This document shows positions 8,039-17,220 of a DNA stretch of 64,000 nucleotides, in pieces. The stretch spans positions 1-64,000 of the forward strand of contig SVNC01000004.1 in the NCBI GenBank assembly GCA_015067025.1, in the 5' to 3' direction. Position 1 is the stretch's first letter, and each line of letters opens with the position of its first letter. The notes under the pieces are model-generated. The model was not told the origin of the DNA, made no database searches, and saw only the letters and a program-made list of their open reading frames with translations. This DNA is from Oscillospiraceae bacterium. GTDB taxonomy: Bacteria; Bacillota; Clostridia; Oscillospirales; Ruminococcaceae. The position numbers and the translations under genes were made by a program.

Positions 8039-9940
8039 ATGAAGATCCATACACAGATAAAAAATGATTGCTACAAGGCTGATGGCTTTATAGGCGAGTA
8101 TCAGAAGCTTGTAAGAGATGTGGTCATCCCCTATCAGTATTCTGTTCTCAACGACGAATTACCCGATATAGAAAAAAGTCACGTTATAGATAATTTCAGA
8201 AATGCAGCCGCAGCCATAAGAGGAGAAGATACAAAGGACGGATTTTACGGTATGGTCTTTCAGGACAGCGATGCAGGAAAATGGATAGAAGCGGCAGCCT
8301 ATTCCCTGCAGAATTATCCTGATGAAAATCTCGAAAAAACCGTTGATGATTTTGTTGATATAATTGCCGACGCTCAGGAAGAGGACGGATATTTAAATAC
8401 TTATTTCACTATAAAGGACAAGGAGAAACGCTGGACAAACCTGCTTGAAGCTCACGAACTTTACTCCGCAGGTCATCTTATCGAAGCCGCCTGTGCGTAT
8501 TACGAGGCAACGGGCAAAAGAAAATTCCTCGACGTTATGACAAAAAACGTAAAGCACATACATAATCGATTTGTCAAAGAAAATACCGAGGGCTTTCCCG
8601 GTCACCCTGAAATAGAGCTTGCTTTAATGAAGCTGTACCGCATAACAAAGGATGAGGACTGTCTTGAATTATGCAGAAAATTTATCGATACAAGAGGAGT
8701 GAATGCAGACTTTTACAAGCTGGAAAAGGAAAAGCGTAACTGGACCGTATGGGGCAACAATGCCGAAGACAACAACTATCAGCAAAGCGGTATGCCCGTG
8801 CGTAAGATGGATAAAGCTACAGGACACGCTGTTCGTGCCGTATATCTTTATACGGGTATGGCTGATATGGCAAGTGAAACGGATGACAAAGAGCTTTTTA
8901 CCGCTTGCGAAAGACTATGGCAGGATATCACCGAGAGAAAGATGTATATAACGGGAGCAATAGGCTCTACCGTACACGGCGAAGCCTTCAGCACAGATTT
9001 CGACCTCCCCTCCGATACCGCCTATGCAGAAACCTGTGCTTCTATAGGTCTTATGTTCTTTGCGTCAAGAATGCTCGAAAACGACGTGGACAGAAAATAC
9101 TCCGACGTTATGGAAAGAGCTTTTTATAACACGGTTTTAGCAGGTATGCAGCTTGACGGAAAAAGATTCTTCTACGTAAATCCGCTTGAAGTCGTTCCGG
9201 GTATTTCGGGCGTTATCGCCACTCACCGGCACGCAAGACCTCAGCGTCCGGGCTGGTACGGATGTGCCTGCTGTCCTCCGAACGTAGCAAGACTTATAAC
9301 TTCTTTTGGAAAGTATGCTTACGGAGAGAATAAAAATACCGCCTTCTGCCATCTCTATGCAAGCGGCAAAATCGAGCTTTCAAACGGTATAAAATTCACC
9401 TGTGAAACAAGATATCCTTACGGCTTTGCCGTTACCTATAAAATAGAAAAAGGCGGAAAAATGGCAATAAGAATACCTGCCTGGAGCGAAAACTATACGG
9501 TTATTCACAACAAAAGACTTATAAAGCCCAAAATGACAAAAGGCTACATCTATATAGACGTAGCGGATAATGACACTCTTATAATCATTCTTGACGACAG
9601 TATAAGAACAAATTACGCCAGCACAAAGGTGCACGATCTTACAGGCAAAGTGGCATTATCAAGAGGACCTCTTGTTTACTGCTTTGAGGGTGTTGATAAC
9701 GATAACGACGTATTATCCATCGCCCTTAAAAAGAACGGAAAGGCGTATGTTGCCCAAAACGACAACCTTCCCTGCGACAGTATCGCAATAAGCATTCCTG
9801 CGGTAAGAAAATCAGACTGTGATGGATTATACAGCTTTTCACCACTCGCTGAAAATGATTGCAACGCTGTGGCTGTCCCCTATTATATATGGGGTAACAG
9901 AGGAGAAAATCAGATGAGGGTGTGGATGGAAGAAGCGTAA
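8039..9940 (+). CDS. GH127 family beta-L-arabinofuranosidase-like protein
   Basis: Glycoside hydrolase family 127 (formerly DUF1680) enzymes remove beta-L-arabinofuranosyl units from plant glycoproteins and pectin. The 633-residue protein shows the helical-barrel N-terminal domain and the zinc/thiol active site: an AETCA segment supplying Glu and Cys, and the later GCACCPPN segment whose Cys residues include the nucleophile of characterised members. A beta-rich C-terminal part follows. There is no signal peptide, so it acts in the cytoplasm on imported oligosaccharides. I chose ATG 8039 because AAAGGAG lies 6 bases upstream; the track start at 8015 is a TTG inside the divergent promoter region. 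Specificity within GH127 is not certain. Confidence 0.9.
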   Translation: MKIHTQIKNDCYKADGFIGEYQKLVRDVVIPYQYSVLNDELPDIEKSHVIDNFRNAAAAIRGEDTKDGFYGMVFQDSDAGKWIEAAAYSLQNYPDENLEKTVDDFVDIIADAQEEDGYLNTYFTIKDKEKRWTNLLEAHELYSAGHLIEAACAYYEATGKRKFLDVMTKNVKHIHNRFVKENTEGFPGHPEIELALMKLYRITKDEDCLELCRKFIDTRGVNADFYKLEKEKRNWTVWGNNAEDNNYQQSGMPVRKMDKATGHAVRAVYLYTGMADMASETDDKELFTACERLWQDITERKMYITGAIGSTVHGEAFSTDFDLPSDTAYAETCASIGLMFFASRMLENDVDRKYSDVMERAFYNTVLAGMQLDGKRFFYVNPLEVVPGISGVIATHRHARPQRPGWYGCACCPPNVARLITSFGKYAYGENKNTAFCHLYASGKIELSNGIKFTCETRYPYGFAVTYKIEKGGKMAIRIPAWSENYTVIHNKRLIKPKMTKGYIYIDVADNDTLIIILDDSIRTNYASTKVHDLTGKVALSRGPLVYCFEGVDNDNDVLSIALKKNGKAYVAQNDNLPCDSIAISIPAVRKSDCDGLYSFSPLAENDCNAVAVPYYIWGNRGENQMRVWMEEA

Positions 9941-9962
9941 ATTTTCTGTAACAAATTTATGC

Positions 9963-10068
9963 AATGAAACACCTGCTACGCAGATGTGAACTAAGCCCTG
10001 ACGGTCTTGTGAAATCGCTTTTGAAAATACAATTTCAAAAGTGGTTAAGGTATCTGCCTTCGGCAGAT
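9963..10068. repeat. Intergenic hairpin cluster
   Basis: Between the GH127 stop and the shared terminator are several short palindromes: CACCTGC tac GCAGaTG, TTTTGAAA atacaa TTTCAAAA and ATCTGCC ttc GGCAGAT. They are joined by short linkers, in the same style as the array at 17070-17197. No open frame or promoter is seen. Confidence 0.5.
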
Positions 10069-10083
10069 GAATTATAAAAAATT

Positions 10084-10106
10084 ACGGGTGACCAATGGTC
10101 ACCCGT
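10084..10106. terminator. Bidirectional terminator between GH127 and scfB
   Basis: Ten-base perfect stem ACGGGTGACC/GGTCACCCGT with a 3-base loop. The minus strand continues AATTTTTTAT, a good U tract for scfB. The plus strand continues TACGTTTTATT, which is weaker for the GH127 gene. Confidence 0.8.
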
Positions 10107-10112
10107 TACGTT

Positions 10113-11474
10113 TTATTCAGCCTTCTGAGCTGCCGCTAAAGCGATAGCACACTCAATTCTCTTCTTCTGCATTTCGCAGGAAAGCTTGTGGGGCTTCTTC
10201 ACGTCGCCCTCATAGATAAAGCTGTTTGCGTTGCAACCGCCGCTGCAATAAAATCTTGCCCAGCAGGTGCCGCATTCTTCCTTGCTGTAGATGTGAATTC
10301 CTGCAAAGTAATCCTTTATCTGCTGGTTTACTTCGCCTGTGTAGATGCTACCCATCTTCCACTCTTCAATACCTACAAACTGATGGCAGGGGTAGATGTC
10401 ACCCTCGGGAGTAACTGCCACGTACTCGTTACCGCAACCGCAACCGCGGAGTCTCTTTACTGCACAAGGACCCTGATTTAAGTCTATCATAAAATGGAAG
10501 AAGTTGAACTTTCTTTCTCCCTTTACCTTCTGCTCTTCCATAATCTTTTCGAGTCTGTCATATTCGGCAAAGATCGTGGGGAGATCTTCCTTTGTGATAG
10601 CGTAAGGCATTTCGGGATCTGTTACTACAGGTTCTACCGATAACTGCTCAAATCCAAGCTCGTTTATATGTAAAACGTCATCAGCAAAATCAAGGTTGTA
10701 CTTTGTAAAAGTACCTCTTACATAATAGTCCTTGTCGCCTCTGCCGTCTACAAGCTTCTTGAACTTGGGAACGATTATATCATAACTTCCGCTGCCGTTG
10801 GGAGTAGGACGGATGTTGTCGTTTATACACTTTCTGCCGTCAAGGGAAAGTACGCAGTTTGACATTTCCTTATTGATATAATCGATCTTTTCATCATCAA
10901 GAAGTATACCGTTTGTAGTGATGGTAAAGCGGAAATTCTTGTTATGCTGTTTTTCTATACTACGGGCATATTTTACCGTTTCAACTACAGTATCCCACGC
11001 CATTAATGGCTCACCGCCGAAAAAGTCAACTTCAAGATTTACTCTGTCCGCAGAATGGGCAATAAGGAAGTCCATAGCCTTTTTTCCTGTTTCCACATCC
11101 ATTAACATTCTGCTGCCGCCGAAATCACCCGTCTGTGCAAAGCAGTACTTACATCTTAAGTTGCAGTCGTGAGAAACGTGCAGGCACATTGCCTTTATAG
11201 GTGCTTTCATCGCCATTGCCGCATACTGTGCATAATCATCATCGGTAAAGAGCATTTTTGCATCGTATAATTCTTTAAGCTCGAGATAACATTCCGCTAC
11301 TTCTTCGCTTTCGTAAGCTGACATCTTTTCGATAATTTCATTGGGGCATTTATCAGCAAAAGGGGGCTTTGCGTAGTCAAGCAGGTCATATACCAGCTTA
11401 TCAACCACGTGAACACCGCCACTGCAGATGTCAAGAACGATATAGCTTCCGTTTTGTTCGTACTTATGTATCAT
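10113..11474 (-). CDS. scfB: SCIFF-family radical SAM/SPASM maturase
   Basis: This 453-residue enzyme is predicted to install Cys-derived thioether links in the adjacent SCIFF peptide (ranthipeptide maturation). It has an N-terminal leader-recognition region (about 1-90), the radical SAM CxxxCxxC as CNLRCKYC preceded by the family CLHVSHD segment near residue 95, the FFGGEPL motif, and a C-terminal SPASM domain with paired Cys clusters (CAVKRLRGCGCG, then CGTCWARFYCSGGC) for auxiliary iron-sulfur clusters. It follows scfA with an intervening hairpin. The assignment rests on both the sequence and the neighbouring precursor. Confidence 0.94.
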   Translation of the reverse strand: MIHKYEQNGSYIVLDICSGGVHVVDKLVYDLLDYAKPPFADKCPNEIIEKMSAYESEEVAECYLELKELYDAKMLFTDDDYAQYAAMAMKAPIKAMCLHVSHDCNLRCKYCFAQTGDFGGSRMLMDVETGKKAMDFLIAHSADRVNLEVDFFGGEPLMAWDTVVETVKYARSIEKQHNKNFRFTITTNGILLDDEKIDYINKEMSNCVLSLDGRKCINDNIRPTPNGSGSYDIIVPKFKKLVDGRGDKDYYVRGTFTKYNLDFADDVLHINELGFEQLSVEPVVTDPEMPYAITKEDLPTIFAEYDRLEKIMEEQKVKGERKFNFFHFMIDLNQGPCAVKRLRGCGCGNEYVAVTPEGDIYPCHQFVGIEEWKMGSIYTGEVNQQIKDYFAGIHIYSKEECGTCWARFYCSGGCNANSFIYEGDVKKPHKLSCEMQKKRIECAIALAAAQKAE

Positions 11475-11517
11475 TTTATTTCATTCCTTTTATCGGTATA
11501 TAATTATTTGCAAAGTT

Positions 11518-11543
11518 AAAAAGCTCTCGTTTATCGAGAGCTT
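11518..11543 (-). terminator. Terminator/attenuator between scfA and scfB
   Basis: Nine-base perfect stem AAGCTCTCG/CGAGAGCTT with a 5-base loop, then TTTAACTTTG on the minus strand. It lies 27 bases past the scfA stop and before scfB, so partial termination would keep peptide transcript in excess of enzyme transcript. Confidence 0.65.
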
Positions 11544-11569
11544 CTTTATAAGCATAAAATAGCAATAAC

Positions 11570-11713
11570 TTACTTGATAGCTTCACACTTCTGGTTTGCA
11601 ACAGTGCAGCTTGTCTTGCAAGCAGACTGGCAAGAAGTCTGGCACTTACCGCAACCGCCCTTAGCAGCTGTAGCCTTTAAGTTTGCCTTGTTAACTGTCT
11701 TGATATGCTTCAT
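11570..11713 (-). CDS. scfA: SCIFF ranthipeptide precursor (six cysteines in forty-five residues)
   Basis: This 47-residue gene is too short for the ORF track. Its product begins MKHIKTVNKANLKAT and carries Cys at 21, 24, 28, 32, 36 and 43 in a Gly/Gln/Ser/Thr-rich core (GGCGKCQTSCQSACKTSC), matching the widespread clostridial SCIFF family. GGAGGT lies about 9 bases before the ATG. In characterised family members the maturase links cysteine sulfur to a downstream residue; the physiological role of the product is still unclear. It is followed by a hairpin and then scfB. Confidence 0.95.
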   Translation of the reverse strand: MKHIKTVNKANLKATAAKGGCGKCQTSCQSACKTSCTVANQKCEAIK

Positions 11714-11746
11714 AATAGCGTACCTCCGTTTTTTATTATCGTTCTT

Positions 11747-11775
11747 ATTTTAACACAGATTTATCTGAATTTCAA
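11747..11775 (-). promoter_or_regulatory. scfA promoter
   Basis: Minus strand TTGAAA, 17-base spacer, TAAAAT with a TGT extended -10, about 34 bases upstream of the scfA start. It lies between mnmE and scfA, so the SCIFF locus is transcribed independently. Confidence 0.7.
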
Positions 11776-11793
11776 TAGCTAAAATGAAAAAAG

Positions 11794-13164
11794 TTATTTT
11801 CCTACGCAAAATCTTTCAAATATTCTTGCAATTACCTCTTCGCTGGCACTCTTTCCTGATAATTCGTAAAGCTGAGATAAAGCTGTTTCAAGCTCCAGTC
11901 CTGCCACGTCAGCAGTCATACCCGACAAGAGAGCATTGTAGGCATTATCCACAGCTCTTGTCGCTGATAAAGCACACTGACGCTGACGCTCGTTGGCAAG
12001 AAAGCCTGCTGACGGGTCTAACTTCTTTATGTTGCATTTTTCTCTTACTGCATTTTCGAGCATATCAAGCCCATCGCCCATTTTAGCGGATAATGTGACC
12101 GACTTTCCGAGGTTTTCTTCAATGTAGCCTACATCAACGGCAGTTTCAAGGTCGGATTTATTTATAACGGGGATTATATTTCTGCCCTTTATGATATCAA
12201 TAAATCTGTAATCTTCATCGGATAAGGGCTTTGAGCTGTCAAAAAGTGCCAATATAAGCTGAGACGTGTCAAGTCTTTGCAACATCTTCTGTACGCCGAT
12301 ATTTTCAACGGTATCTGAAGTCTCTCTGATACCTGCACAGTCGGATAGATGGAGAATAAGGTCGCCTAACATTACAGTTTCCTCAACGATATCTCTCGTA
12401 GTTCCCTCGATATCGGTAACGATACTTTTCTGTACACCTGTAAGCAGATTCATAAGAGTAGATTTTCCTGCATTGGGCTTACCTGCAATAGCTACCGTAA
12501 TACCCTCACGCATTACCTGACCGCTGTCGTAGGTTTCGAGCAGGTCGTCCATCTTTCCTTTAAGCACACCGATTTCCGTAGTCCAGTCGGCTCTGCTTAT
12601 CTCATCCTCATCTTCGCTTTCATCGGGATAATCTATCCATACGGCAATTTCTGAGGTTATCTTTATAATATCCTCGCAAAGCCCCTCTATTCTGCGGTAT
12701 AACGCACCCTCGCTCTGTGCCTTTGCACAGGTGATAAGCTGTTCGCTTCCTGCATTTATAAGGTCTATTACCGCCTCAGCTTCTGTAAGGGACATTTTGC
12801 CGTTTACAAGTGCCTGCTTTGTAAATTCACCTGCCCCTGCCATTCTTGCTCCTGCAGAAAGACAGCACTGAAGAACGAGCCTTGTTATATAGATACCACC
12901 GTGACAAGTTATCTCTGCCACGTTTTCTCCCGTGTAACTGTGGGGTGCACGGAAGATAAGCAGAATACCATCGTCTATCTTCTGTCCGTCCTTTAAAATA
13001 TCGCCATAGCTTGCGGAATACCCCTGCATTTTATCTATATCGCTCTGTGGAAATTTAGGTCTGAATACCTTTTTGGCAACCTCAAAGGCATCCTCGCCCG
13101 ATATTCTTATCATAGACACTCCGCCCTGAGCGACAGGTGTCGAAATTGCGGCTATACAATCCAT
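11794..13164 (-). CDS. mnmE: tRNA modification GTPase MnmE
   Basis: MnmE, with MnmG, modifies the wobble uridine of certain tRNAs. The 456-residue protein has the N-terminal formyl-THF-binding domain (MDCIAAISTPVAQGGVSMIR), a helical domain split by the G domain, and GTPase motifs GKPNAGKST (P-loop, near 225), GTTRD and NKSD. It ends in FCVGK, the family C-terminal Cys motif FCIGK. It starts 11 bases after the SecA-like gene stops, with AAAGGA at 7 bases, so the two form an operon. No mnmG is present in the window. Confidence 0.96.
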   Translation of the reverse strand: MDCIAAISTPVAQGGVSMIRISGEDAFEVAKKVFRPKFPQSDIDKMQGYSASYGDILKDGQKIDDGILLIFRAPHSYTGENVAEITCHGGIYITRLVLQCCLSAGARMAGAGEFTKQALVNGKMSLTEAEAVIDLINAGSEQLITCAKAQSEGALYRRIEGLCEDIIKITSEIAVWIDYPDESEDEDEISRADWTTEIGVLKGKMDDLLETYDSGQVMREGITVAIAGKPNAGKSTLMNLLTGVQKSIVTDIEGTTRDIVEETVMLGDLILHLSDCAGIRETSDTVENIGVQKMLQRLDTSQLILALFDSSKPLSDEDYRFIDIIKGRNIIPVINKSDLETAVDVGYIEENLGKSVTLSAKMGDGLDMLENAVREKCNIKKLDPSAGFLANERQRQCALSATRAVDNAYNALLSGMTADVAGLELETALSQLYELSGKSASEEVIARIFERFCVGK

Positions 13165-13175
13165 TTCGTTTTCCT

Positions 13176-15503
13176 TTACTTTTTGAAAAGTCTTGCGAAA
13201 AAGCCTTTCTTTTCGGGCTTTTCTTCACTGCTCCTTTCAGGGAGCTTATCATCATAATAGTCATCGTCACAGTAATCTGCATTACTCGTATCTTCTTCGG
13301 GTGCGTCTTCGATCAACACCTGAACAAAGCCTTTTACTAAAAGCTCTTCTCCGCTTTCGTTGAGAATATAAGTCCAGAGTGCAGATGGGGTATTTATAAC
13401 AAACTCGTTTATATCCTCCATTGCACAAAGCTTTTCAAGCTCCTCGCCCATGCAGGCTATGACCTGCTCCTCCATACCCGAGAAGAATTCTTCACAAGCG
13501 ATGTTATATTCATCGGCAGGATTTTTTCCTGCTATACGTACAAGATGTATACCATCACGCAGATATGAGGTGTAGTCAAGATAATCACACCAATAATCGT
13601 TTATAGTCTGTAAAACGACTTTAAGCTGAAGGTCATTTACCGCTTCTGTACCGAATTTTGAAACGGCGTCTTCATATAAATCAGGATATTCCTTCTGCCA
13701 GATATCTACTGTATCCTCACCGCTTAAAAATGCCTTTCTTCTGCCGAAAACGGCGTCTCTGTGCTTTTCACCTATCATAGTGAATTTAAGCAGTCTTTTT
13801 CTAAGCTCATAGGTATCGCCGTGGGCTATACGCTGAATACGTTCTGTTTCTCTTATAACCACCTTGTCGGTTATCGGCATACCTGTGGCATTTTCGGGAT
13901 AATGTCTTTTTGAAATCAGCTTTCTGACGTCATATTTTATCATGATGTCATCTTCAAGAGAAATAAAGAACTTGCTTTCTCCCACGTCACCCTGTCTGCC
14001 GGATCTGCCACGAAGCTGCAGATTACCTCTTTCGCTCTCGCTGAGATAAGTACCTATTACGAGAAGACCGCCTGCCTTTTCTACTTCAGCCGCCTCGGAC
14101 TCGTCTGCACCGCCAAGCTTTATATCTACGCCACGACCTGACATATTGGCAGAAATAGTAACTGCACCAAGCTTTCCTGCATCCTTTATAATTTCCGCTT
14201 CAAGCTCGTCATTTTTAGCACTGAGTATTACAGCTTCTATACCCTTTTCAGAAAGCTTATTCTGAAGATATTCGCTGTCTTCGATATTAGCAGTACCGAT
14301 AAGTACAGGCTGATTTTTACTGTGTGCCTTTTCAACGTAATCGGCTACCGCATTCCATTTTTCTTCTACCGTAAGGAAAATATCGTTGGGGTGGTCAACT
14401 CTTCTGCAAGGAGAGTGGGTTGTTATCTCGCTTACGTTAATACCGTACAGCTTTTCAAATTCCTCCTCAGAGCTTTTTGCAGTACCCGTCATACCTGCAA
14501 GACTTTTATACTGCCTTAAGAAGAACTGAATAGGCACAACGCCCATTATTACGCCACGGGTTGTAGCGGTAATGCCCTCTTTCGCTTCTACCGCCGCCTG
14601 AAGTGAACCGGGATAACGTCTGTTTTCTGCGGCTCTGCCTGTAAACTCGTCAATAATGCGGATGTTTTCATCCTTAACTATATAGTGAACGTCCTTCTTT
14701 AAAAGATAGCACGCCTTTAAGCAGTCGGTTATCTTTGTTAAAAGAGCGTTGTTTTCCAGTTCATAAAGTCCTGAGCCGTCTGTGATGAAAAGCTCCTCAC
14801 ATTTATCTTCACCTGACGGGGTAAGGTAGATAGTCCCCTGCTCTTCGTCCTTTTCGTAGTCCTCTACTGAAAACTGACTTACTTCATTATATATTGTGGG
14901 GATGTCCTCATCAGGTATAACTGCAGTCTGACCTGCTATTACAAGAGGTACTCGTCCCTCGTCTATCATTATACTGTCCGCTTCGTCAACAATGGCAAAA
15001 TCAAAGCCCTGCTGAACTGTGTCCTCCTGCTTATCAGCAACGAAGTCACGGAGAAAATCAAAACCACATTCTCTTGCGGTGATATAAAGCACGTCGCATT
15101 TATATGCCGCCTGTCTTTCTTCCTTTTCAGTACCGCTTGTCACAAAACCGACAGATACCGAAAGCTCGTCATATATAGGCTTCATCCAGTTATAGTCACG
15201 CTTTGCAAGATAATCATTGAAGGTAAGTATATGGACTTTACCACCGTTTTTTGCATGATAACAAGCGGCAAAGACAGCAGAAAGCGTCTTGCCCTCGCCT
15301 GTTTTCATTTCGATTATATTACCGTCGCTCAGCTCATAAGCGGCATGTAACTGTTCTTCATAGGGTGTGATGCCTAAATGCTTTTCGGTAGCCTTAAAGC
15401 AAGCGGCAAAGATATATTCCTTTTCATTGCTTTGTAAAAGCTCGCCTATCTCTTTTGAAGACGCAAGCTCCTTTATTTTTTCGATGTTTTTAATGTCAGC
15501 CAT
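13176..15503 (-). CDS. Divergent SecA-like preprotein translocase ATPase (possible SecA2)
   Basis: A 775-residue SecA-type DEAD motor. Visible motifs are KTGEGKT (Walker A), TFNDYLAKRD, DEADSIMIDEGR (Walker B), GMTGTA and QLRGRSGRQGD. Compared with housekeeping SecA it lacks about 50 N-terminal residues. The usual RRIDNQLRGR segment reads ERGNLQLRGR. The C-terminus has no zinc-binding Cys motif and ends in an acidic stretch and the basic GFFARLFKK. These differences suggest a second, accessory SecA rather than the general one. I chose ATG 15503 because AAAGGA lies 7 bases upstream; the longer track start overlaps the promoter. It heads an operon with mnmE. Confidence 0.8.
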   Translation of the reverse strand: MADIKNIEKIKELASSKEIGELLQSNEKEYIFAACFKATEKHLGITPYEEQLHAAYELSDGNIIEMKTGEGKTLSAVFAACYHAKNGGKVHILTFNDYLAKRDYNWMKPIYDELSVSVGFVTSGTEKEERQAAYKCDVLYITARECGFDFLRDFVADKQEDTVQQGFDFAIVDEADSIMIDEGRVPLVIAGQTAVIPDEDIPTIYNEVSQFSVEDYEKDEEQGTIYLTPSGEDKCEELFITDGSGLYELENNALLTKITDCLKACYLLKKDVHYIVKDENIRIIDEFTGRAAENRRYPGSLQAAVEAKEGITATTRGVIMGVVPIQFFLRQYKSLAGMTGTAKSSEEEFEKLYGINVSEITTHSPCRRVDHPNDIFLTVEEKWNAVADYVEKAHSKNQPVLIGTANIEDSEYLQNKLSEKGIEAVILSAKNDELEAEIIKDAGKLGAVTISANMSGRGVDIKLGGADESEAAEVEKAGGLLVIGTYLSESERGNLQLRGRSGRQGDVGESKFFISLEDDIMIKYDVRKLISKRHYPENATGMPITDKVVIRETERIQRIAHGDTYELRKRLLKFTMIGEKHRDAVFGRRKAFLSGEDTVDIWQKEYPDLYEDAVSKFGTEAVNDLQLKVVLQTINDYWCDYLDYTSYLRDGIHLVRIAGKNPADEYNIACEEFFSGMEEQVIACMGEELEKLCAMEDINEFVINTPSALWTYILNESGEELLVKGFVQVLIEDAPEEDTSNADYCDDDYYDDKLPERSSEEKPEKKGFFARLFKK

Positions 15504-15549
15504 AATTATTCCTTTCATAAAGCGGCAATGTAACGACAAATATATATTT

Positions 15550-15578
15550 ATTGTATCACACATCCGTAAAAAATGCAA
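15550..15578 (-). promoter_or_regulatory. secA-like/mnmE promoter
   Basis: Minus strand TTGCAT, 17-base spacer, TACAAT with a TGA extended -10. The -35 box is weak; the -10 is good. Confidence 0.5.
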
Positions 15579-15665
15579 TTATTTCACAAAAGCCCTTTAA
15601 AAAAACTTCAGAGTGTGGTAAAATATAATTATATGGAAGAAAATTTGTAACAGGAGATCTGTGAT

Positions 15666-17045
15666 ATGTCAAAAAAATATTGTCTTACACTTGCCGCGGG
15701 TGACGGCAAGAGAATGAAATCCGAAAAACCTAAGGTGCTTTTAGAGGTGCTTTTCTATCCTATGCTTGGCTGGGTGCTTGACGCCGCTGAAGAAGCAGGA
15801 GCAGAAAAGATAGGTGTAGTAGTGGGCAATCAGAAAGAAATGGTGGAGGCTTATCTTAAATCCCGTGGCGAATATCCCACCTTTACCCAGAGCGAAAGAA
15901 AGGGCACGGGTCACGCCGTTATGATGGCTAAGGCTCTTATTGAGGAAGCGGCAAAGGAAAACGCTGACCTTATGGTGGCCTACGGTGACGCACCCTTTAT
16001 TGATAAGGATACTATCGAAAATTCCTACGCTTATCATAAAGAGCAGGATAATGACGTTACAGTTGTTTCCGCTATTCTTGATAATCCCTTCGGCTACGGC
16101 AGAATAATAAAGGAAAACGGACAGTTTATAAGCATCACAGAACAGAAGGACTGTAATGAAGAACAGAAGGCTGTAAAGGAGATAAATTCAGGCATCTACT
16201 GGTTCAAGGCAGAAAAGCTCGGCGGACTTTTAGACAGACTTACCTGCAACAATGCGGCAAATGAATATTATCTTACAGATACGGTAGCTCTTGCGGAAAA
16301 GAAAGGCGTATACACAGCCGAAAACAGTAACGTGGTACTGGGTGCAAACAGCCGCAGTCAGTTATCCGCACTTAATAAGACCGCCCGTGATATGGTACTT
16401 TCAAAACTCATGGATAACGGTGTGGAAATTCCCTTATCCGACGGTATCATTATCGGCAAGGACGTAAAGGTAGGAGCAGATACGGTAATACTCCCCGGCA
16501 CTATTTTAAAGGGTAAGACAGTTATCGGCAAGAATTGTGAGATAGGTCCTAACTCCTATATAGAAAACTGCACTATCGGAAACGAGGTTGCCCTTGATAA
16601 CGTACACGCCTACGATGCTGAGATCGACGACGACGTAAAGGCAGGACCTTTCGTACATCTGCGTCCCGGCACAAAGCTCCACAGCAAGATAAGAATAGGC
16701 GACTTTGTAGAGGTAAAGAATTCTGAAATAGGTGTTGCCACCTGCATAGCTCATCTTACATACGTAGGTGACAGCGACGTGGGCAAGGACGTAAACTTCG
16801 GTTGCGGATGCGTTACCGCAAATTACGACGGTATAAATAAATTCAGAACCGTTATAGGAGATCACTGCTTTATCGGTTGCAATACAAATCTTGTACCGCC
16901 TGTTAAAATTGGTAATAACGCCACCACCGGTGCAGGCTCTACAATTACAAGGGACGTTCCCGAAAACGCCCTTGCATTAGAAAGAGCAGAAACAAAGATA
17001 ATTGAAAACTGGGAAAAGAATTTCAAGAGAAAACGCAAAGCATAA
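15666..17045 (+). CDS. glmU: Bifunctional GlcNAc-1-P uridyltransferase/GlcN-1-P acetyltransferase GlmU
   Basis: GlmU makes UDP-GlcNAc for peptidoglycan. The 459-residue protein has an N-terminal nucleotidyltransferase half with LAAGDGKRMKSEKPKVL (signature LAAGxGTRMxSxxPKVL, with Lys for the usual Thr) and a C-terminal left-handed beta-helix of hexapeptide repeats from about residue 250. Acetyltransferase residues are in VHLRPGTKL, KNSEIG and NYDG. AGGAG precedes the start. It is divergent from the SecA-like gene. I saw no clear consensus promoter; TAAAATATAAT about 40 bases upstream is a candidate -10 region. Confidence 0.95.
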   Translation: MSKKYCLTLAAGDGKRMKSEKPKVLLEVLFYPMLGWVLDAAEEAGAEKIGVVVGNQKEMVEAYLKSRGEYPTFTQSERKGTGHAVMMAKALIEEAAKENADLMVAYGDAPFIDKDTIENSYAYHKEQDNDVTVVSAILDNPFGYGRIIKENGQFISITEQKDCNEEQKAVKEINSGIYWFKAEKLGGLLDRLTCNNAANEYYLTDTVALAEKKGVYTAENSNVVLGANSRSQLSALNKTARDMVLSKLMDNGVEIPLSDGIIIGKDVKVGADTVILPGTILKGKTVIGKNCEIGPNSYIENCTIGNEVALDNVHAYDAEIDDDVKAGPFVHLRPGTKLHSKIRIGDFVEVKNSEIGVATCIAHLTYVGDSDVGKDVNFGCGCVTANYDGINKFRTVIGDHCFIGCNTNLVPPVKIGNNATTGAGSTITRDVPENALALERAETKIIENWEKNFKRKRKA

Positions 17046-17069
17046 GGCGTGCCGCCATTTGAAATCCAT

Positions 17070-17197
17070 CCATTGACCATCGGTCAATGGAAACAACGTC
17101 TGCACCGCAAGGTGCAACTTCACGAGCCGAAGACTCGCTTCACATCTTCACTATACCGAAGGTATAACTTCGCTTTGAAATTTGCGATGCAAATTTC
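17070..17197. repeat. Array of short intergenic palindromes
   Basis: The gap after glmU is filled by consecutive small palindromes: CCATTGACC atc GGTCAATGG, TGCACC gcaa GGTGCA, CGAG ccgaaga CTCG, TATACC gaa GGTATA and GAAATTTGC gat GCAAATTTC. Several are joined by ACTTC or CTTCAC linkers. None has a proper U tract, so this looks like a mosaic intergenic repeat rather than a terminator. The last hairpin contains the TTG that the ORF track uses as the next gene's start. Confidence 0.6.
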
Positions 17198-17220
17198 AAA
17201 ATATAAAGGGGGTTGATATT

